A stretch of 64,000 bases of DNA from Leadbetterella byssophila DSM 17132 (GCF_000166395.1 NC_014655.1:3844001-3908000), one strand, 5' to 3'. Counted from the stretch's first letter, positions 43,667 to 52,212 are shown. The notes: a model not told the origin generated them from the letters alone. Program-made: numbers and translations.

Positions 43667-44914
43667 ATGGCAGCAGATATTTTTGAGAAAGTGGTGAAAA
43701 ATATGGGGCCTATTGGTTCTCACGCGCATTATTCGCATCATTATTATTCATTTCCTAAACTTTCAGGTGAACTAGGACCTTACATGACCTTTAATGGCAA
43801 AAGGATGCTGAACTGGTCATTGAATAATTACCTAGGTTTAGCTAACCATCCAGAGGTGAGAGAGGCAGATGCACAAGCTGCTGCTGAATACGGTCTGGCG
43901 TACCCTATGGGTGCTCGTATGATGACCGGTAATACGGATCTACACGAAGAATTTGAAGGCCAATTGGCAGAGTTCGTAGGGAAAGAAGATGCTTTTCTGT
44001 TGAACTACGGATATCAAGGTTTCATGTCAGCTATAGAAGCTTTGGTGGGTATCCATGATATCATTGTTTATGATGCTGAATCTCATGCTTGTTTGATTGA
44101 CGGTGTACGTCTTCATCGTGCGAAAGGAGGTAAATCTTATACCTTTAAGCACAATGACATGGAGAGTTTAGAGAAGAACTTAATCCGTGCTACTAAGATG
44201 GCGGAAGAAACCGGAGGTGGTATCATGGTTATCACTGAAGGTGTTTTCGGTATGTCCGGTGCTGTAGGTTCCTTGGATAAGATTGTTGAGTTAAAGAAAA
44301 AATATAACTTCCGTTTGCTCGTAGATGATGCGCATGGATTCGGTACTATGGGTAAAACCGGTGCAGGTGTTCCTGAGCATTTCGGAGTGCAAAAAGAGGT
44401 GGACGTATTGTTCTGTACATTTGCTAAATCCATGGCGGCTATAGGTGCATTCGTAGCTTCTACAAAAGAAGTGATCATGTACTTGAAATACAACATGCGT
44501 TCCCAAACCTATGCTAAGGCTCTACCTATGCCATTTGTGAAAGCAGGTATGAAAAGATTAGAGTTAATCAAAAAGCATCCTGAATACAAAGATAAGCTTT
44601 GGGAGATTGTTAGAGCTCTGCAAAATGGTTTCCGTGAACGCGGATTCGATATAGGTGTGACTACTTCACCTGTAACTCCGGTGTTCCTTCATGGAGAATA
44701 TGATCTTCCTGTAGTTACGAACTTGATCAGAGACTTGAGAGAGAACATGGGTATCTTCTGTTCCATTATTGTGTATCCTGTGGTGCCTAAAGGAGTGATC
44801 TTGCTGAGAGTTATTCCTACTGCAGCTCATAAACTTGAAGATGTGGAATATACCATGAAGCATTTCGAGATTGTGAAGGAGAAATTGACCACTGGACAGT
44901 ACAAAAACGCCTAA
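43667..44914 (+). CDS. Alpha-oxoamine synthase, probable serine palmitoyltransferase-type PLP enzyme
   Basis: The 415-residue protein belongs to the fold-type I PLP family that includes serine palmitoyltransferase, KAS-type biotin enzymes (BioF) and 2-amino-3-ketobutyrate ligase. Motifs are SLNNYLGLANHP (51-62), NYGYQGFMSAIEAL, DAESHACLIDG, LVDDAHGFGTMG (218-229) with the aspartate that contacts the pyridine ring, and the PLP lysine Lys254 in TFAKSMAAIGAF. The extra N-terminal segment MAADIFEKVVKNMGPIG... is typical of Bacteroidota sphingolipid or sulfonolipid synthases rather than BioF. No biotin genes are nearby. The reaction is therefore probably serine (or cysteate) plus acyl-CoA giving the lipid long-chain base. 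Confidence 0.85.
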   Translation: MAADIFEKVVKNMGPIGSHAHYSHHYYSFPKLSGELGPYMTFNGKRMLNWSLNNYLGLANHPEVREADAQAAAEYGLAYPMGARMMTGNTDLHEEFEGQLAEFVGKEDAFLLNYGYQGFMSAIEALVGIHDIIVYDAESHACLIDGVRLHRAKGGKSYTFKHNDMESLEKNLIRATKMAEETGGGIMVITEGVFGMSGAVGSLDKIVELKKKYNFRLLVDDAHGFGTMGKTGAGVPEHFGVQKEVDVLFCTFAKSMAAIGAFVASTKEVIMYLKYNMRSQTYAKALPMPFVKAGMKRLELIKKHPEYKDKLWEIVRALQNGFRERGFDIGVTTSPVTPVFLHGEYDLPVVTNLIRDLRENMGIFCSIIVYPVVPKGVILLRVIPTAAHKLEDVEYTMKHFEIVKEKLTTGQYKNA

Positions 44915-44929
44915 TTCAGGCGTTTTTGA
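44903..44929 (+). terminator. Terminator of the rpe/oxoamine synthase operon
   Basis: aaaaacgcct (44903-44912) and aggcgttttt (44918-44927) pair perfectly around aattc. It overlaps the stop codon. Confidence 0.83.
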
Positions 44930-45039
44930 GGGGTTTTCTCTGTTTTGTGATAAAAAATCTTTGTTAAAGTATATAAGTTTTGAGAATATTGTTATTTTAG
45001 CGATGAGAATCAAATGATTAACATAAACCCCGCTAAAAA

Positions 45040-45216
45040 ATGAATAAGTATTCAGAGCTTTTAAGTCTTGTTGAAGGTCTTAAGGACGATTTCGAAAAGT
45101 TTTACGACAAAGGTAACGGCGCTGCTGGTACAAGAGTTAGAAAAGGCCTGCAAGACATTGCAGCTTTTGCTAAAGCCACTAGAATTGAGGTACAGGACAT
45201 TAAGAACAAGAAGTGA
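45040..45216 (+). CDS. Short histone H1-like (Hc1-type) protein
   Basis: A 58-residue protein, MNKYSELLSLVEGLKDDFEK at the start, then FYDKGNGAAGTRVRKGLQDI and AAFAKATRIEVQDIKNKK. The conserved GNGAAGTRVRKGLQDI core and the length fit the small Hc1/histone H1-like proteins common in Cytophagales and relatives, which are helical and basic at the C-terminus and are thought to bind DNA or another acidic partner. It is below the size that automatic ORF finders usually keep. It has its own leader of about 110 bases after a terminator, and a strong bidirectional terminator follows 6 bases after the stop, which supports a real and possibly abundant transcript. Confidence 0.87.
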   Translation: MNKYSELLSLVEGLKDDFEKFYDKGNGAAGTRVRKGLQDIAAFAKATRIEVQDIKNKK

Positions 45217-45222
45217 TCTCAT

Positions 45223-45255
45223 AAAAAAGGCCGGGTGAAAATCCGGCCTTTTTTT
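45223..45255. terminator. Bidirectional terminator between the Hc1 and MaoC genes
   Basis: aaaaaaggccgg (45223-45234) and ccggcctttttt (45243-45254) form a 12-base perfect stem around gtgaaaat, with T tracts in both directions. Confidence 0.9.
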
Positions 45256-45670
45256 AATAGTGTGTTTCATTCATCAGAGTACCTATACCTCTGATGGTGA
45301 CTTTGCCTGTTTCTTTGTTTTTTACCTGAGTAGAAATTCGGGCTATGTGTCTTACCGGATCCACTTCCACTACTTCGAATTCCACCAAATAGTCCGTATC
45401 TACGTACATAGGTCGAAGATATTCCGTCTCCTGTTTCATGTAAATGGAACCCGGTCCTCCCGGTTCTTCCATGCCTAAAAATCTGGTGAAAACACTACTG
45501 CTCAAATGTCCGTGAATAATGGGTTGTTTGAATTTTGTAGTAGCTGCGTATTCCGCATCCAAATGAATTGGATTATGATCTCCGGTTAGATCAGCAAAGG
45601 CTTGAACATCAGCTTGAGAAAATCTGAATTCGTGCTGGTACTTCGCACCCACCTCTATCTTTTTGCTCAT
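45254..45670 (-). CDS. MaoC-like (R)-specific enoyl-CoA hydratase
   Basis: A 138-residue hot-dog fold protein. The hydratase 2 motif is present as ADLTGDHNPIHLDAEYA (27-43), with catalytic Asp31 and His36, followed by QPIIHGHLSSSVFTRFL. These enzymes hydrate trans-2-enoyl-CoA to (R)-3-hydroxyacyl-CoA in fatty acid or polyhydroxyalkanoate metabolism. It is cytoplasmic and of normal single-domain length. The NTF2-like gene upstream on the same strand ends 15 bases before its start, so they may share a transcript. Confidence 0.9.
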   Translation of the reverse strand: MSKKIEVGAKYQHEFRFSQADVQAFADLTGDHNPIHLDAEYAATTKFKQPIIHGHLSSSVFTRFLGMEEPGGPGSIYMKQETEYLRPMYVDTDYLVEFEVVEVDPVRHIARISTQVKNKETGKVTIRGIGTLMNETHY

Positions 45671-45684
45671 AAAAGTTTATATGT

Positions 45685-46107
45685 TTAGCTGGAATGATCA
45701 CTTACTATCACCCACCGCTGGTTAATTTTTTTAAAAATTAGCGTGAAAAAGCCTGTCAAATCACCCTTTTCTGGTCGGGTTAAATAAAATTGACCTAGCA
45801 CCCAAGCCGCTTTGTCAGAGAGAAACTCCACTTCCTTGATGTCAAATTTGAGGGTCCCCATGCTAGCTTTATCCGGGTAGGTCTTGAGGTATCTGTCCAT
45901 TGTGGCTTGCCAGCCCTTAGTAACTCCATTTTTTCCTATGAATTTCAGACTGTCTGATTTCCAATAATCTTGCATAAATGCGGGAATATTTCCCTCATTC
46001 CAATATTTCTCCTGGCGACTCATTACTTCTAATATCTTCTCCCTTTCCTGAGCCAGTGTAGGAAAAGTTAGAAGCATAGCACATAGAATTACAAATACTT
46101 TACGCAT
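45685..46107 (-). CDS. Exported NTF2-like (SnoaL/DUF4440) protein
   Basis: A 140-residue protein with a signal peptide (MRKVFVILCAMLLTFPTLA then Q). The mature domain is the cone-shaped NTF2-like fold of the DUF4440 type: EVMSRQEKYWNEGNIPAFMQDYWKSDSLKFIGKNGVTKGWQATMDRYLKTYP, then AAWVLGQFYLTRP and GFFTLIFKKINQRWVIVSDHSS. I place the start at the ATG at 46105-46107, since the longer frame to 46161 lacks a signal peptide and overlaps the divergent lipid-kinase gene. The ligand or reaction is unknown. Confidence 0.86.
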   Translation of the reverse strand: MRKVFVILCAMLLTFPTLAQEREKILEVMSRQEKYWNEGNIPAFMQDYWKSDSLKFIGKNGVTKGWQATMDRYLKTYPDKASMGTLKFDIKEVEFLSDKAAWVLGQFYLTRPEKGDLTGFFTLIFKKINQRWVIVSDHSS

Positions 46108-46130
46108 TTTTGTAAAGAAAAAATGAATTT

Positions 46131-46138
46131 CAAATATA
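46131..46138 (-). promoter_or_regulatory. -7 box of the NTF2-like gene
   Basis: caaatata reads TATATTTG on the minus strand, a full match, 24 bases before the start. The TTG at 46154-46156 is 15 bases upstream, shorter than ideal. Confidence 0.38.
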
Positions 46139-46148
46139 TTGATTAAAG

Positions 46149-47003
46149 TTGAACAAGCCAACCCTAATATTTATTATAAACCCTTCCGCCGGTAAAGGAA
46201 AATCCTTGTCAAAAGATCTGGTACTTTCCCATTGGCCGAACCATCAAGTCATTTTTGAAGAAGCTTATGATGGAAGAGCCGAAAGGATCTTGAATTACCT
46301 TGAACAAGGAATCACAGAGTTTGTTGTTGCAGGCGGAGACGGGACGGTTAATGATATTGCCAAATTATTGGTTCATACAAATGCTAGCATGGGAATCATA
46401 CCCTTGGGGTCCGGTAATGGTTTAGCGCGTGATTTGGGATTGCCTACGGAGCCCTTAGAAGCACTGTCTGTGGTCAGCAATGGTACAGTTAGAGCTATTG
46501 ATGTAGGTTACTTGAACGGTAAACCCTTCTTTTGTACAGCAGGTGTGGGATTTGATGCCTTATGTGCACATGATTTTGCCAAGAAGAAGCACTCTAGAGG
46601 GCTTTGGAATTACATCAAGATCATATTTGAAAGATATTTCTCTTATACAGGTATTGAAGCTAGATACCAAAATGGAATTAAACGTTACTTTTCTATTACA
46701 TTTGCTAACGCGGGGCAATTTGGGAATAATGCCTATATAGCACCTCATGCCAGGGTGGATGACGGTTTGCTGGATTGCGCCATGATTTTGCCTCATCCTA
46801 AATGGCGTTTTGCAGATCTAGGCATACGTTTGATTTCCAAAAGGTTGAACGGTTTTCCTTATTTTGAGCATTTGAATTTTAAAGATTTGAAATTAGAAGA
46901 TCTATCAGATTTACATGCACATATAGATGGAGAAGCAGTAGATTTAGAAGGTCCCACTGTACATGTAAAGATTGAAGAGAAGGCACTGAAAGTTATAATA
47001 TAA
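46149..47003 (+). CDS. Diacylglycerol/lipid kinase family protein (YegS/DgkB-like)
   Basis: A 284-residue soluble kinase of the DAGK catalytic-domain family. The nucleotide-binding residues are FIINPSAGKGKSL (8-20), the GGDGTVNDI loop (62-70) and IPLGSGNGLARDLGLP. It phosphorylates a lipid such as diacylglycerol, sphingoid base or undecaprenol; the sphingolipid-type synthase 1.3 kb away makes a long-chain base kinase conceivable but unproven. The start is TTG at 46149, the only codon that leaves room for the conserved PTLIFIINP strand. Its stop overlaps the ATG of the SUI1 gene (TAATG). Confidence 0.9.
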   Translation: MNKPTLIFIINPSAGKGKSLSKDLVLSHWPNHQVIFEEAYDGRAERILNYLEQGITEFVVAGGDGTVNDIAKLLVHTNASMGIIPLGSGNGLARDLGLPTEPLEALSVVSNGTVRAIDVGYLNGKPFFCTAGVGFDALCAHDFAKKKHSRGLWNYIKIIFERYFSYTGIEARYQNGIKRYFSITFANAGQFGNNAYIAPHARVDDGLLDCAMILPHPKWRFADLGIRLISKRLNGFPYFEHLNFKDLKLEDLSDLHAHIDGEAVDLEGPTVHVKIEEKALKVII

Positions 47004-47332
47004 TGAAGAAAGGAAAAGGAGGTATAGTGTATTCTACTAACCCGGATTTTGAATATGATTCGGGAAATGATGAGATAGAAACCTTAGAAAACAGCAAGCA
47101 GGAATTGAAGATCTGGCTGGATAGAAAAGGAGGAGGGAAGCTAGTCAGTAGGATCAGTGGTTTTATAGGCAAAGAAAGTGATCTGCAAGCCCTGAAGAAG
47201 AGGATACAGGGCCTCTGTGGTACAGGTGGTAGTGCCTCAGATGGAGAAGTGCTGATCCAAGGTGATCATAGAGATAAGATCTTAGCCTATTTGTTAAAAG
47301 AAGGCTATAAAGCAAAAAAAGCGGGAGGTTAA
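47003..47332 (+). CDS. SUI1/YciH family translation initiation factor
   Basis: A 109-residue protein with the eIF1/SUI1 fold in its second half: LKIWLDRKGGGKLVSRISGF and LKKRIQGLCGTGGSASDGEVLIQGDHRDKILAYLLKEGY. Bacterial YciH proteins affect initiation fidelity, probably by binding the small ribosomal subunit near the P site. The first 35 residues are the usual divergent, acidic tail. Its ATG overlaps the lipid-kinase stop by one base, so translation is coupled. A terminator follows at once. Confidence 0.93.
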   Translation: MKKGKGGIVYSTNPDFEYDSGNDEIETLENSKQELKIWLDRKGGGKLVSRISGFIGKESDLQALKKRIQGLCGTGGSASDGEVLIQGDHRDKILAYLLKEGYKAKKAGG

Positions 47333-47346
47333 TCCCGCTTTCTTTT
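47318..47346. terminator. Bidirectional terminator between the SUI1 and POT genes
   Basis: aaagcggga (47318-47326) and tcccgcttt (47333-47341) pair perfectly around ggttaa. A and T runs flank both sides, so it serves both convergent genes. Confidence 0.85.
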
Positions 47347-48793
47347 ATTCTATACCTCCCATCCAACGTTTAATGGGACCGGAGAATACCGCTAATATCA
47401 AACCAATACCTAAGCTGATTAAGCACACCTGTAAGAATAATCCAGGTATATCATTTACAGCATCAACCGTAAAGTTTCCAGCAAACAGTCCGGCAATCAA
47501 ATTACCCAAAGAGGCCGCCACAAACCATAAGCCCATCATTTGGGAGTAGTATTTTCTAGGGGCAAGCTTTGTATAGGTACTTAATCCTACCGGACTCACG
47601 CATAACTCTCCCAAAGTGAAAAGTAAATAGGTAAGAAGTAACCAGCCCACATTTGCTTTTGTACCATCTAGAACTAATTTACTAGCCGTAAATAATACAA
47701 AGAAGGCCAATGCCAAATTGAAGAGGCCTAGACCGAATTTCAAGGGAGTAGACGGGTTCATCTTCTTCTTAGCTAAGAATATCCAAAGGGCTGCAAACAC
47801 AGCGGAGAAAATTAGGATAAAGAAGGAGTTCGCTGACTGTAACCAGGAAGCCGGCATTTCCCAATCAAAAATATGGCGATCAGTGTATCTTTCAGCAAAG
47901 ATGGTTAAAGTAGTGCTAGACTGCTCAAATCCCGACCAGAACACCGCCGCACCTACGAAGAATATAAATAGAACCGCAACTCTTTTCTTTTCCGCAACCG
48001 TCAACGAAGAATCAAAGAAACCAATGTATGCAAAGTACAATACGGTCAAGAGTGGAACTACGTATTGCATGTAATTGGTAAACTCTACTAAGGAGATCAC
48101 CTCAAAGTACAGTATTAGGAAGATGATTAACAAGATAGCCGCTAATGCATAAAGGAAATTCGGACTACCTTTTACTTCCGGCTCGTTACCTACATGTTTT
48201 AGTGGTCCCCTAAAACTTCTGAAAACAATTAATCCAATGAACATGGCAAAGGCCGCAGCTCCAAATCCATAATGCCAACCAATCTTTTCACCCAAATACC
48301 CTACAATGATCATTCCTAGTAAAGAACCGCTGTTGATTCCCATATAGAAGATGGAGAATGCGGAATCACGTTTCGCACCTCCTTCCGGATAGAGGTCTCC
48401 TACGATGGAGCTGATATTTGCTTTTAACAATCCGGTACCAAATGCTACACTTACTAAGCCTGCAAAGAAGTAGGCATTAGACCCCGGAATGGCTAAAAGG
48501 ATGTGACCGATCATGATGATAATACCTCCCCACCATATCGCTTTTTTCTGGCCAATTAAGTTATCTGCAATCCACCCGCCGGGCAAGGTTAAGATATACA
48601 CGGCAGCAGCGTATAGACCAAATATCGCCCCCGCTAAATCTTCAGGAAGCCCAAGGGCCCCGTCTTCTACTCCTTTGATCAAATACAAAAATAGGATGGC
48701 TTTCATGCCATAGAAACTAAACCGTTCCCCCATCTCCGTAAAAAACAGGACAAATAGTCCTACGGGATGTCCTAAAAAGGTTTTCTCACGCAT
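47345..48793 (-). CDS. POT family proton-dependent oligopeptide transporter
   Basis: An inner-membrane MFS transporter of the POT/PTR2 family with about 13 membrane segments. The N-terminal helix carries the proton-coupling motif EMGERFSFYGMKAIL, followed by GGWIADNLIGQKKAIWWGG, the PTR2 segment RDSAFSIFYMGINSGSLLG, and a late FTLGELCVSPVGLSTYTKLAP. It imports di- and tripeptides. I prefer the ATG at 48791-48793 (MREKTFLGHPVGLF); an in-frame ATG at 48817 would add eight residues. No operon partner is seen on either side. Confidence 0.93.
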   Translation of the reverse strand: MREKTFLGHPVGLFVLFFTEMGERFSFYGMKAILFLYLIKGVEDGALGLPEDLAGAIFGLYAAAVYILTLPGGWIADNLIGQKKAIWWGGIIIMIGHILLAIPGSNAYFFAGLVSVAFGTGLLKANISSIVGDLYPEGGAKRDSAFSIFYMGINSGSLLGMIIVGYLGEKIGWHYGFGAAAFAMFIGLIVFRSFRGPLKHVGNEPEVKGSPNFLYALAAILLIIFLILYFEVISLVEFTNYMQYVVPLLTVLYFAYIGFFDSSLTVAEKKRVAVLFIFFVGAAVFWSGFEQSSTTLTIFAERYTDRHIFDWEMPASWLQSANSFFILIFSAVFAALWIFLAKKKMNPSTPLKFGLGLFNLALAFFVLFTASKLVLDGTKANVGWLLLTYLLFTLGELCVSPVGLSTYTKLAPRKYYSQMMGLWFVAASLGNLIAGLFAGNFTVDAVNDIPGLFLQVCLISLGIGLILAVFSGPIKRWMGGIE

Positions 48794-48856
48794 AATCAGG
48801 TTCTTTAAAGTGCCCACACAGGGCTTTTTATTAAAATAGTATTTAGTTAAAAAATT

Positions 48857-50155
48857 TTACGCCTTATAAAAAAGCCACTTGGCTAATTCCTTCCAAGTTG
48901 TCTTTTTGCCATACATCAGTATGCCTATCCTGTATATTCTAGAAGCTACCCAAGTGGTAAATATAAATCCTGCAATCAATAGACTTAATGAAACTATAAT
49001 TTGCCAAGTAGGGACACCAAAAGGTATTCTTACCATCATGATGATGGGAGAGGTAAATGGTATCATGGAAGCCCAGACAGCAAGTGGGCTGTAAGGGTCC
49101 CTAATCACTATTTGAGCTATAGCAAATGAGGCAATGATGGGAATGGTGATAGGTAACATGAATTGCTGAGTATCCGTTTCACTGTCAACCGCAGATCCTA
49201 CTGCCCCAAACAGTGAACTATACAATAGATAGCCTCCAATAAAGTATAAGATAAAACACAAAATGATGGTCCCTACCGGTAAAGTATTAACCGCGCCCAT
49301 GATACTAGGCAATAGATCATTAGATACCTCTTGCGCATTTGGTGCAGTAGCAACGGACTGAACCGTAGAATCTGTTACCTTATCCGCTAAGATCCTTCCG
49401 CCGGCAGTGAAGATAGCTGTACTTAACACAATCCAAAGACCAAACTGCGTTAATCCCACTAAAGCTACCCCAATGATCTTTCCAATCATCAGCTCAAAAG
49501 GCTTTACAGACGAAATTAACACCTCAACTATCCTGCTGGTTTTCTCCTCTGTAATACTCCTCATTACTTGTGCTCCATAAATAAATACGGCCATGTAAAT
49601 CAAAAACGCAGCAATCCCCCCAATAACTGAGGCAGCAGTGGCGGAGCTTTTCTTCTCTTCTCCGGCTTTCATACTTATTGTCTCTGCAGAGACTTTTACT
49701 TTGGCTTGCTCTAAGGTACTTCTAGTAATGCCTGCCTCAGTAAGCTTAATGTTCTCTATCTCGTTCTCGATTTCCCTTTCTATATTGTTTTGCAACTCCA
49801 GAGATACTCCCTTTTCACTGTAGATCTTCAGAGAATTAGGCTCGTTTAGAATATTAGCAGGGATATATACCAAGGCATCTGATCCGCTAGCTTTGAGGTT
49901 CTGCTTTAAACTATCTAAGTTGCCTTCTCTATAAGAAAAGGTGAAAGTAGACGAATTCTTGAACTTGTTTTTAAATAAGGAGCTTTCATCTAGAACCTCA
50001 ATCTTTTTCTGGTTCACAGAGGAAATGGCTGCCCAAATGATGCCTGCATATAAAGCAGCCATGAGGACAGGACCTAAAATGGTCATCACTATAAAGGACT
50101 TTTTTCTAACTCTGGTCAGGTATTCCCTTTGAATGATGAGGAAAATATTTTTCAT
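48857..50155 (-). CDS. ABC-2 type transporter permease (NatB-like)
   Basis: A 432-residue permease. One N-terminal membrane helix (about 20-42) is followed by a large extracytoplasmic region (about 43-180), then five or six membrane segments, starting with SVIGGIAAFLIYMAVFIYGAQVMRSITEEKTSRIVEVLISSVKPFELMIGKI. The EEKTSRIVEVLISSVKPFELMIGKI block is characteristic of NatB-type exporters. It forms a two-gene transporter with the ATPase gene 9 bases upstream on the same strand. Relatives export sodium, drugs or lipids; the substrate is unknown here. Confidence 0.9.
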   Translation of the reverse strand: MKNIFLIIQREYLTRVRKKSFIVMTILGPVLMAALYAGIIWAAISSVNQKKIEVLDESSLFKNKFKNSSTFTFSYREGNLDSLKQNLKASGSDALVYIPANILNEPNSLKIYSEKGVSLELQNNIEREIENEIENIKLTEAGITRSTLEQAKVKVSAETISMKAGEEKKSSATAASVIGGIAAFLIYMAVFIYGAQVMRSITEEKTSRIVEVLISSVKPFELMIGKIIGVALVGLTQFGLWIVLSTAIFTAGGRILADKVTDSTVQSVATAPNAQEVSNDLLPSIMGAVNTLPVGTIILCFILYFIGGYLLYSSLFGAVGSAVDSETDTQQFMLPITIPIIASFAIAQIVIRDPYSPLAVWASMIPFTSPIIMMVRIPFGVPTWQIIVSLSLLIAGFIFTTWVASRIYRIGILMYGKKTTWKELAKWLFYKA

Positions 50156-50164
50156 ATGATAGGT

Positions 50165-51079
50165 CTAGTTAGAATTTTTAACTGATTTAAGGAAGACATC
50201 ATTCATGGAAGCTACATCTTCTCGGAATGCCACGATATGCACTTGAGAAAGAAGTTCTCTAAGAATATCAGTAGAGGTAAATTCTGACTTAGCTTTTAAA
50301 GTGGATGAAATTAAACCGTCTGAGTGGCAAATGCTGTTCAATACTTCAAATGTTTGATTCTCCATATTTATTTGACCCGTGTATTCCACAGAGAAGGTGT
50401 TTGGCTTGAATTGCTGTTTGATCTCAGACTTTTTGCCTTCAAGAACCTTCTTAGATTTATTGATCAAGCCTATGTAATCACATAGTTCTTCTACTGATTC
50501 CATTCTGTGGGTGGAGAAGATGATAGTAGAACCTTTCTCTTTCAGTTCCAAAATTTCATCTTTGATCAAACTCGCATTTATAGGGTCAAAGCCAGAAAAA
50601 GGCTCATCTAGGATGATGAGTTTAGGTTGATGTAAGACTGTAGCTACAAATTGGATTTTTTGCTGCATACCCTTACTAAGGTCTTCCACATTTTTGTCCC
50701 ACCAGGTCTTGATGTCAAATTTGATGAACCATTCCTTTAACTTTTCCATGGCTTGGTCCTTTGTAAGACCTTTTAACCTGGCTAGATAAAGCAATTGTTC
50801 TCCAACTTTCATCTTTTTGTATAATCCCCGTTCTTCAGGAAGGTAGCCAATGTCATATATATTATCCGGATGTAAGGGTTTACCATCAAAAAGTACCGTT
50901 CCTTCATCTGGGCCGGTGATTTGATTAACAATGCGGATAAGTGAGGTTTTACCGGCTCCATTAGGACCTAATAAGCCATAAATTACACCTTTTGGTACGC
51001 TTAAACTGACATTGTCCAGGGCTCTGTGGTTCGAGTAGTTTTTTACAACATTCTTTACCTCAAGGATAGTATCGGACAT
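50165..51079 (-). CDS. ABC transporter ATP-binding protein (NatA-like)
   Basis: A 304-residue ATPase with Walker A GPNGAGKT (38-45), the Q-loop, the signature LSKGMQQKIQF, Walker B LIILDEPFSGFDP and the switch histidine in IIFSTHRMES. The C-terminal 80 residues form a domain typical of the export-type DrrA/NatA group. It is the first gene of the two-gene ABC exporter and lies 9 bases before the permease gene. Confidence 0.94.
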   Translation of the reverse strand: MSDTILEVKNVVKNYSNHRALDNVSLSVPKGVIYGLLGPNGAGKTSLIRIVNQITGPDEGTVLFDGKPLHPDNIYDIGYLPEERGLYKKMKVGEQLLYLARLKGLTKDQAMEKLKEWFIKFDIKTWWDKNVEDLSKGMQQKIQFVATVLHQPKLIILDEPFSGFDPINASLIKDEILELKEKGSTIIFSTHRMESVEELCDYIGLINKSKKVLEGKKSEIKQQFKPNTFSVEYTGQINMENQTFEVLNSICHSDGLISSTLKAKSEFTSTDILRELLSQVHIVAFREDVASMNDVFLKSVKNSN

Positions 51080-51594
51080 ATCTAATTATTTAATAGTTTA
51101 ATAGATTGTATTCAGTTGAATGGCTTTAAATGCAGTTTGACTTATGCGTTGGTTTTATCTATTTAATAGACAATTTTGGGAATTAAATTTTACAAATGTA
51201 GTAAATTATAAATAAAGAGATATATGCCGTATTCCTTTTTTCTGAAGGGAGGAAAAAAAGTGTTTATTCCATGTTATTCTTTCGTTTGGAACTAAGTAGT
51301 AATGCCTTTTTAGACCAAATTCGGATGATTCGGTTCTCATTAGGTTTCTGCAAAGATTTTCCCTTCCCAAAACATGTAAGGCCCTGGTACTAAATGTGCA
51401 AATAATCACTAAGGCAATTTGTCCCATTTAAATCGCAACTGCATCAAGCATTCCCCTTTGAATCATTAAGTGAATCATTAGTGGAAGATTTGTGAATAGT
51501 TGTTTTTGCCTTTCCATTTGAATGGCTATGGTGTGACCAGAAACCACCTTATAAAGTTTCAAATGAGCATCAGACCTACTTTTTTGTGGAATAT
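51080..51594. other. AT-rich gap with no supported gene
   Basis: These 515 bases carry a full -7 box for the ABC operon (51193-51200, minus strand) and a direct repeat of TGAATCATTA at 51459-51468 and 51471-51480. A 73-codon minus-strand frame (51206-51427) shows no family-like sequence. I see no RNA gene or mobile-element end. Confidence 0.6.
51193..51200 (-). promoter_or_regulatory. -7 box of the NatAB-type ABC operon
   Basis: caaatgta reads TACATTTG on the minus strand, a full match, 114 bases upstream of the ATPase start. No clear -33 element. Confidence 0.38.
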
Positions 51595-52212
51595 TTAAAT
51601 CCGATATTCCTCTGGTATATCGATTCCCTGAAAATGGCTAGTAAGTCCATAGAATATGCCTATGGTGATTAAAGTTCCAAGGATCATGATGATGTAAAAT
51701 TGAGCTTGTGGAGAGATTATCTTTATGGAGGTCTTGGTCTTATGTACTACCGCTAAATGGGTAAATACAGAGATCAATGCTAGAGCATAGTAGGGTATGA
51801 AAAAGAGGTTTATGGGGAAGGTATTTAATCCCGCAACGCCAAAGTAAAAATTGGTGTCTAACTCTAAATAATACCTGCCTACCATAATTGCAGATAGATG
51901 AACCAGTAGAAAGAAGCTTAAGTATAATCCGGAGTAGTTTTGGATTATTTGAAAAAAGCTGAGCTTTAGGGTTTTCCTTTTGTACACTAATCTTAAACCA
52001 CTAAATATCTGGATGCTTACACTGCAAAATAATAGAGTTTCAATTACAATGTTTCTATACAGTATTCGTAGGTAATTCATGCTCTGAATATGCACCTCCG
52101 CTCCCCATATACTTCCTAAGTGATTTAGGAGATGTAGGGCAATAAAAATGGAAAGTACAATGCCTGAGAAATAATGTAGCTTTTTGTTCATCCTATTCGA
52201 AGTATTTTGCAA
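51595..52212 (-). CDS. Five-helix membrane protein, possible b-type cytochrome
   Basis: The product has up to 205 residues and five hydrophobic segments (about residues 13-35, 52-74, 88-112, 130-156 and 168-190). Histidines fall inside the helices: His27 and His31 (IALHLLNHL), His105 (LLVHLSAI) and His152/His157 (FTHLAVVH). This pattern is like haem-ligating membrane anchors such as succinate dehydrogenase cytochrome b or ferric-reductase-like proteins, but I cannot place it in a family. A later ATG at 52189-52191 (MNKKLHYFSG) is an equally likely start. No redox partner gene is adjacent. Confidence 0.66.
   Translation of the reverse strand: MQNTSNRMNKKLHYFSGIVLSIFIALHLLNHLGSIWGAEVHIQSMNYLRILYRNIVIETLLFCSVSIQIFSGLRLVYKRKTLKLSFFQIIQNYSGLYLSFFLLVHLSAIMVGRYYLELDTNFYFGVAGLNTFPINLFFIPYYALALISVFTHLAVVHKTKTSIKIISPQAQFYIIMILGTLITIGIFYGLTSHFQGIDIPEEYRI

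Noticed and set aside
51206-51427. 73-codon minus-strand frame in the 515-base gap
   Set aside because: No recognisable domain, no signal peptide, unconvincing composition and no ribosome or promoter context.
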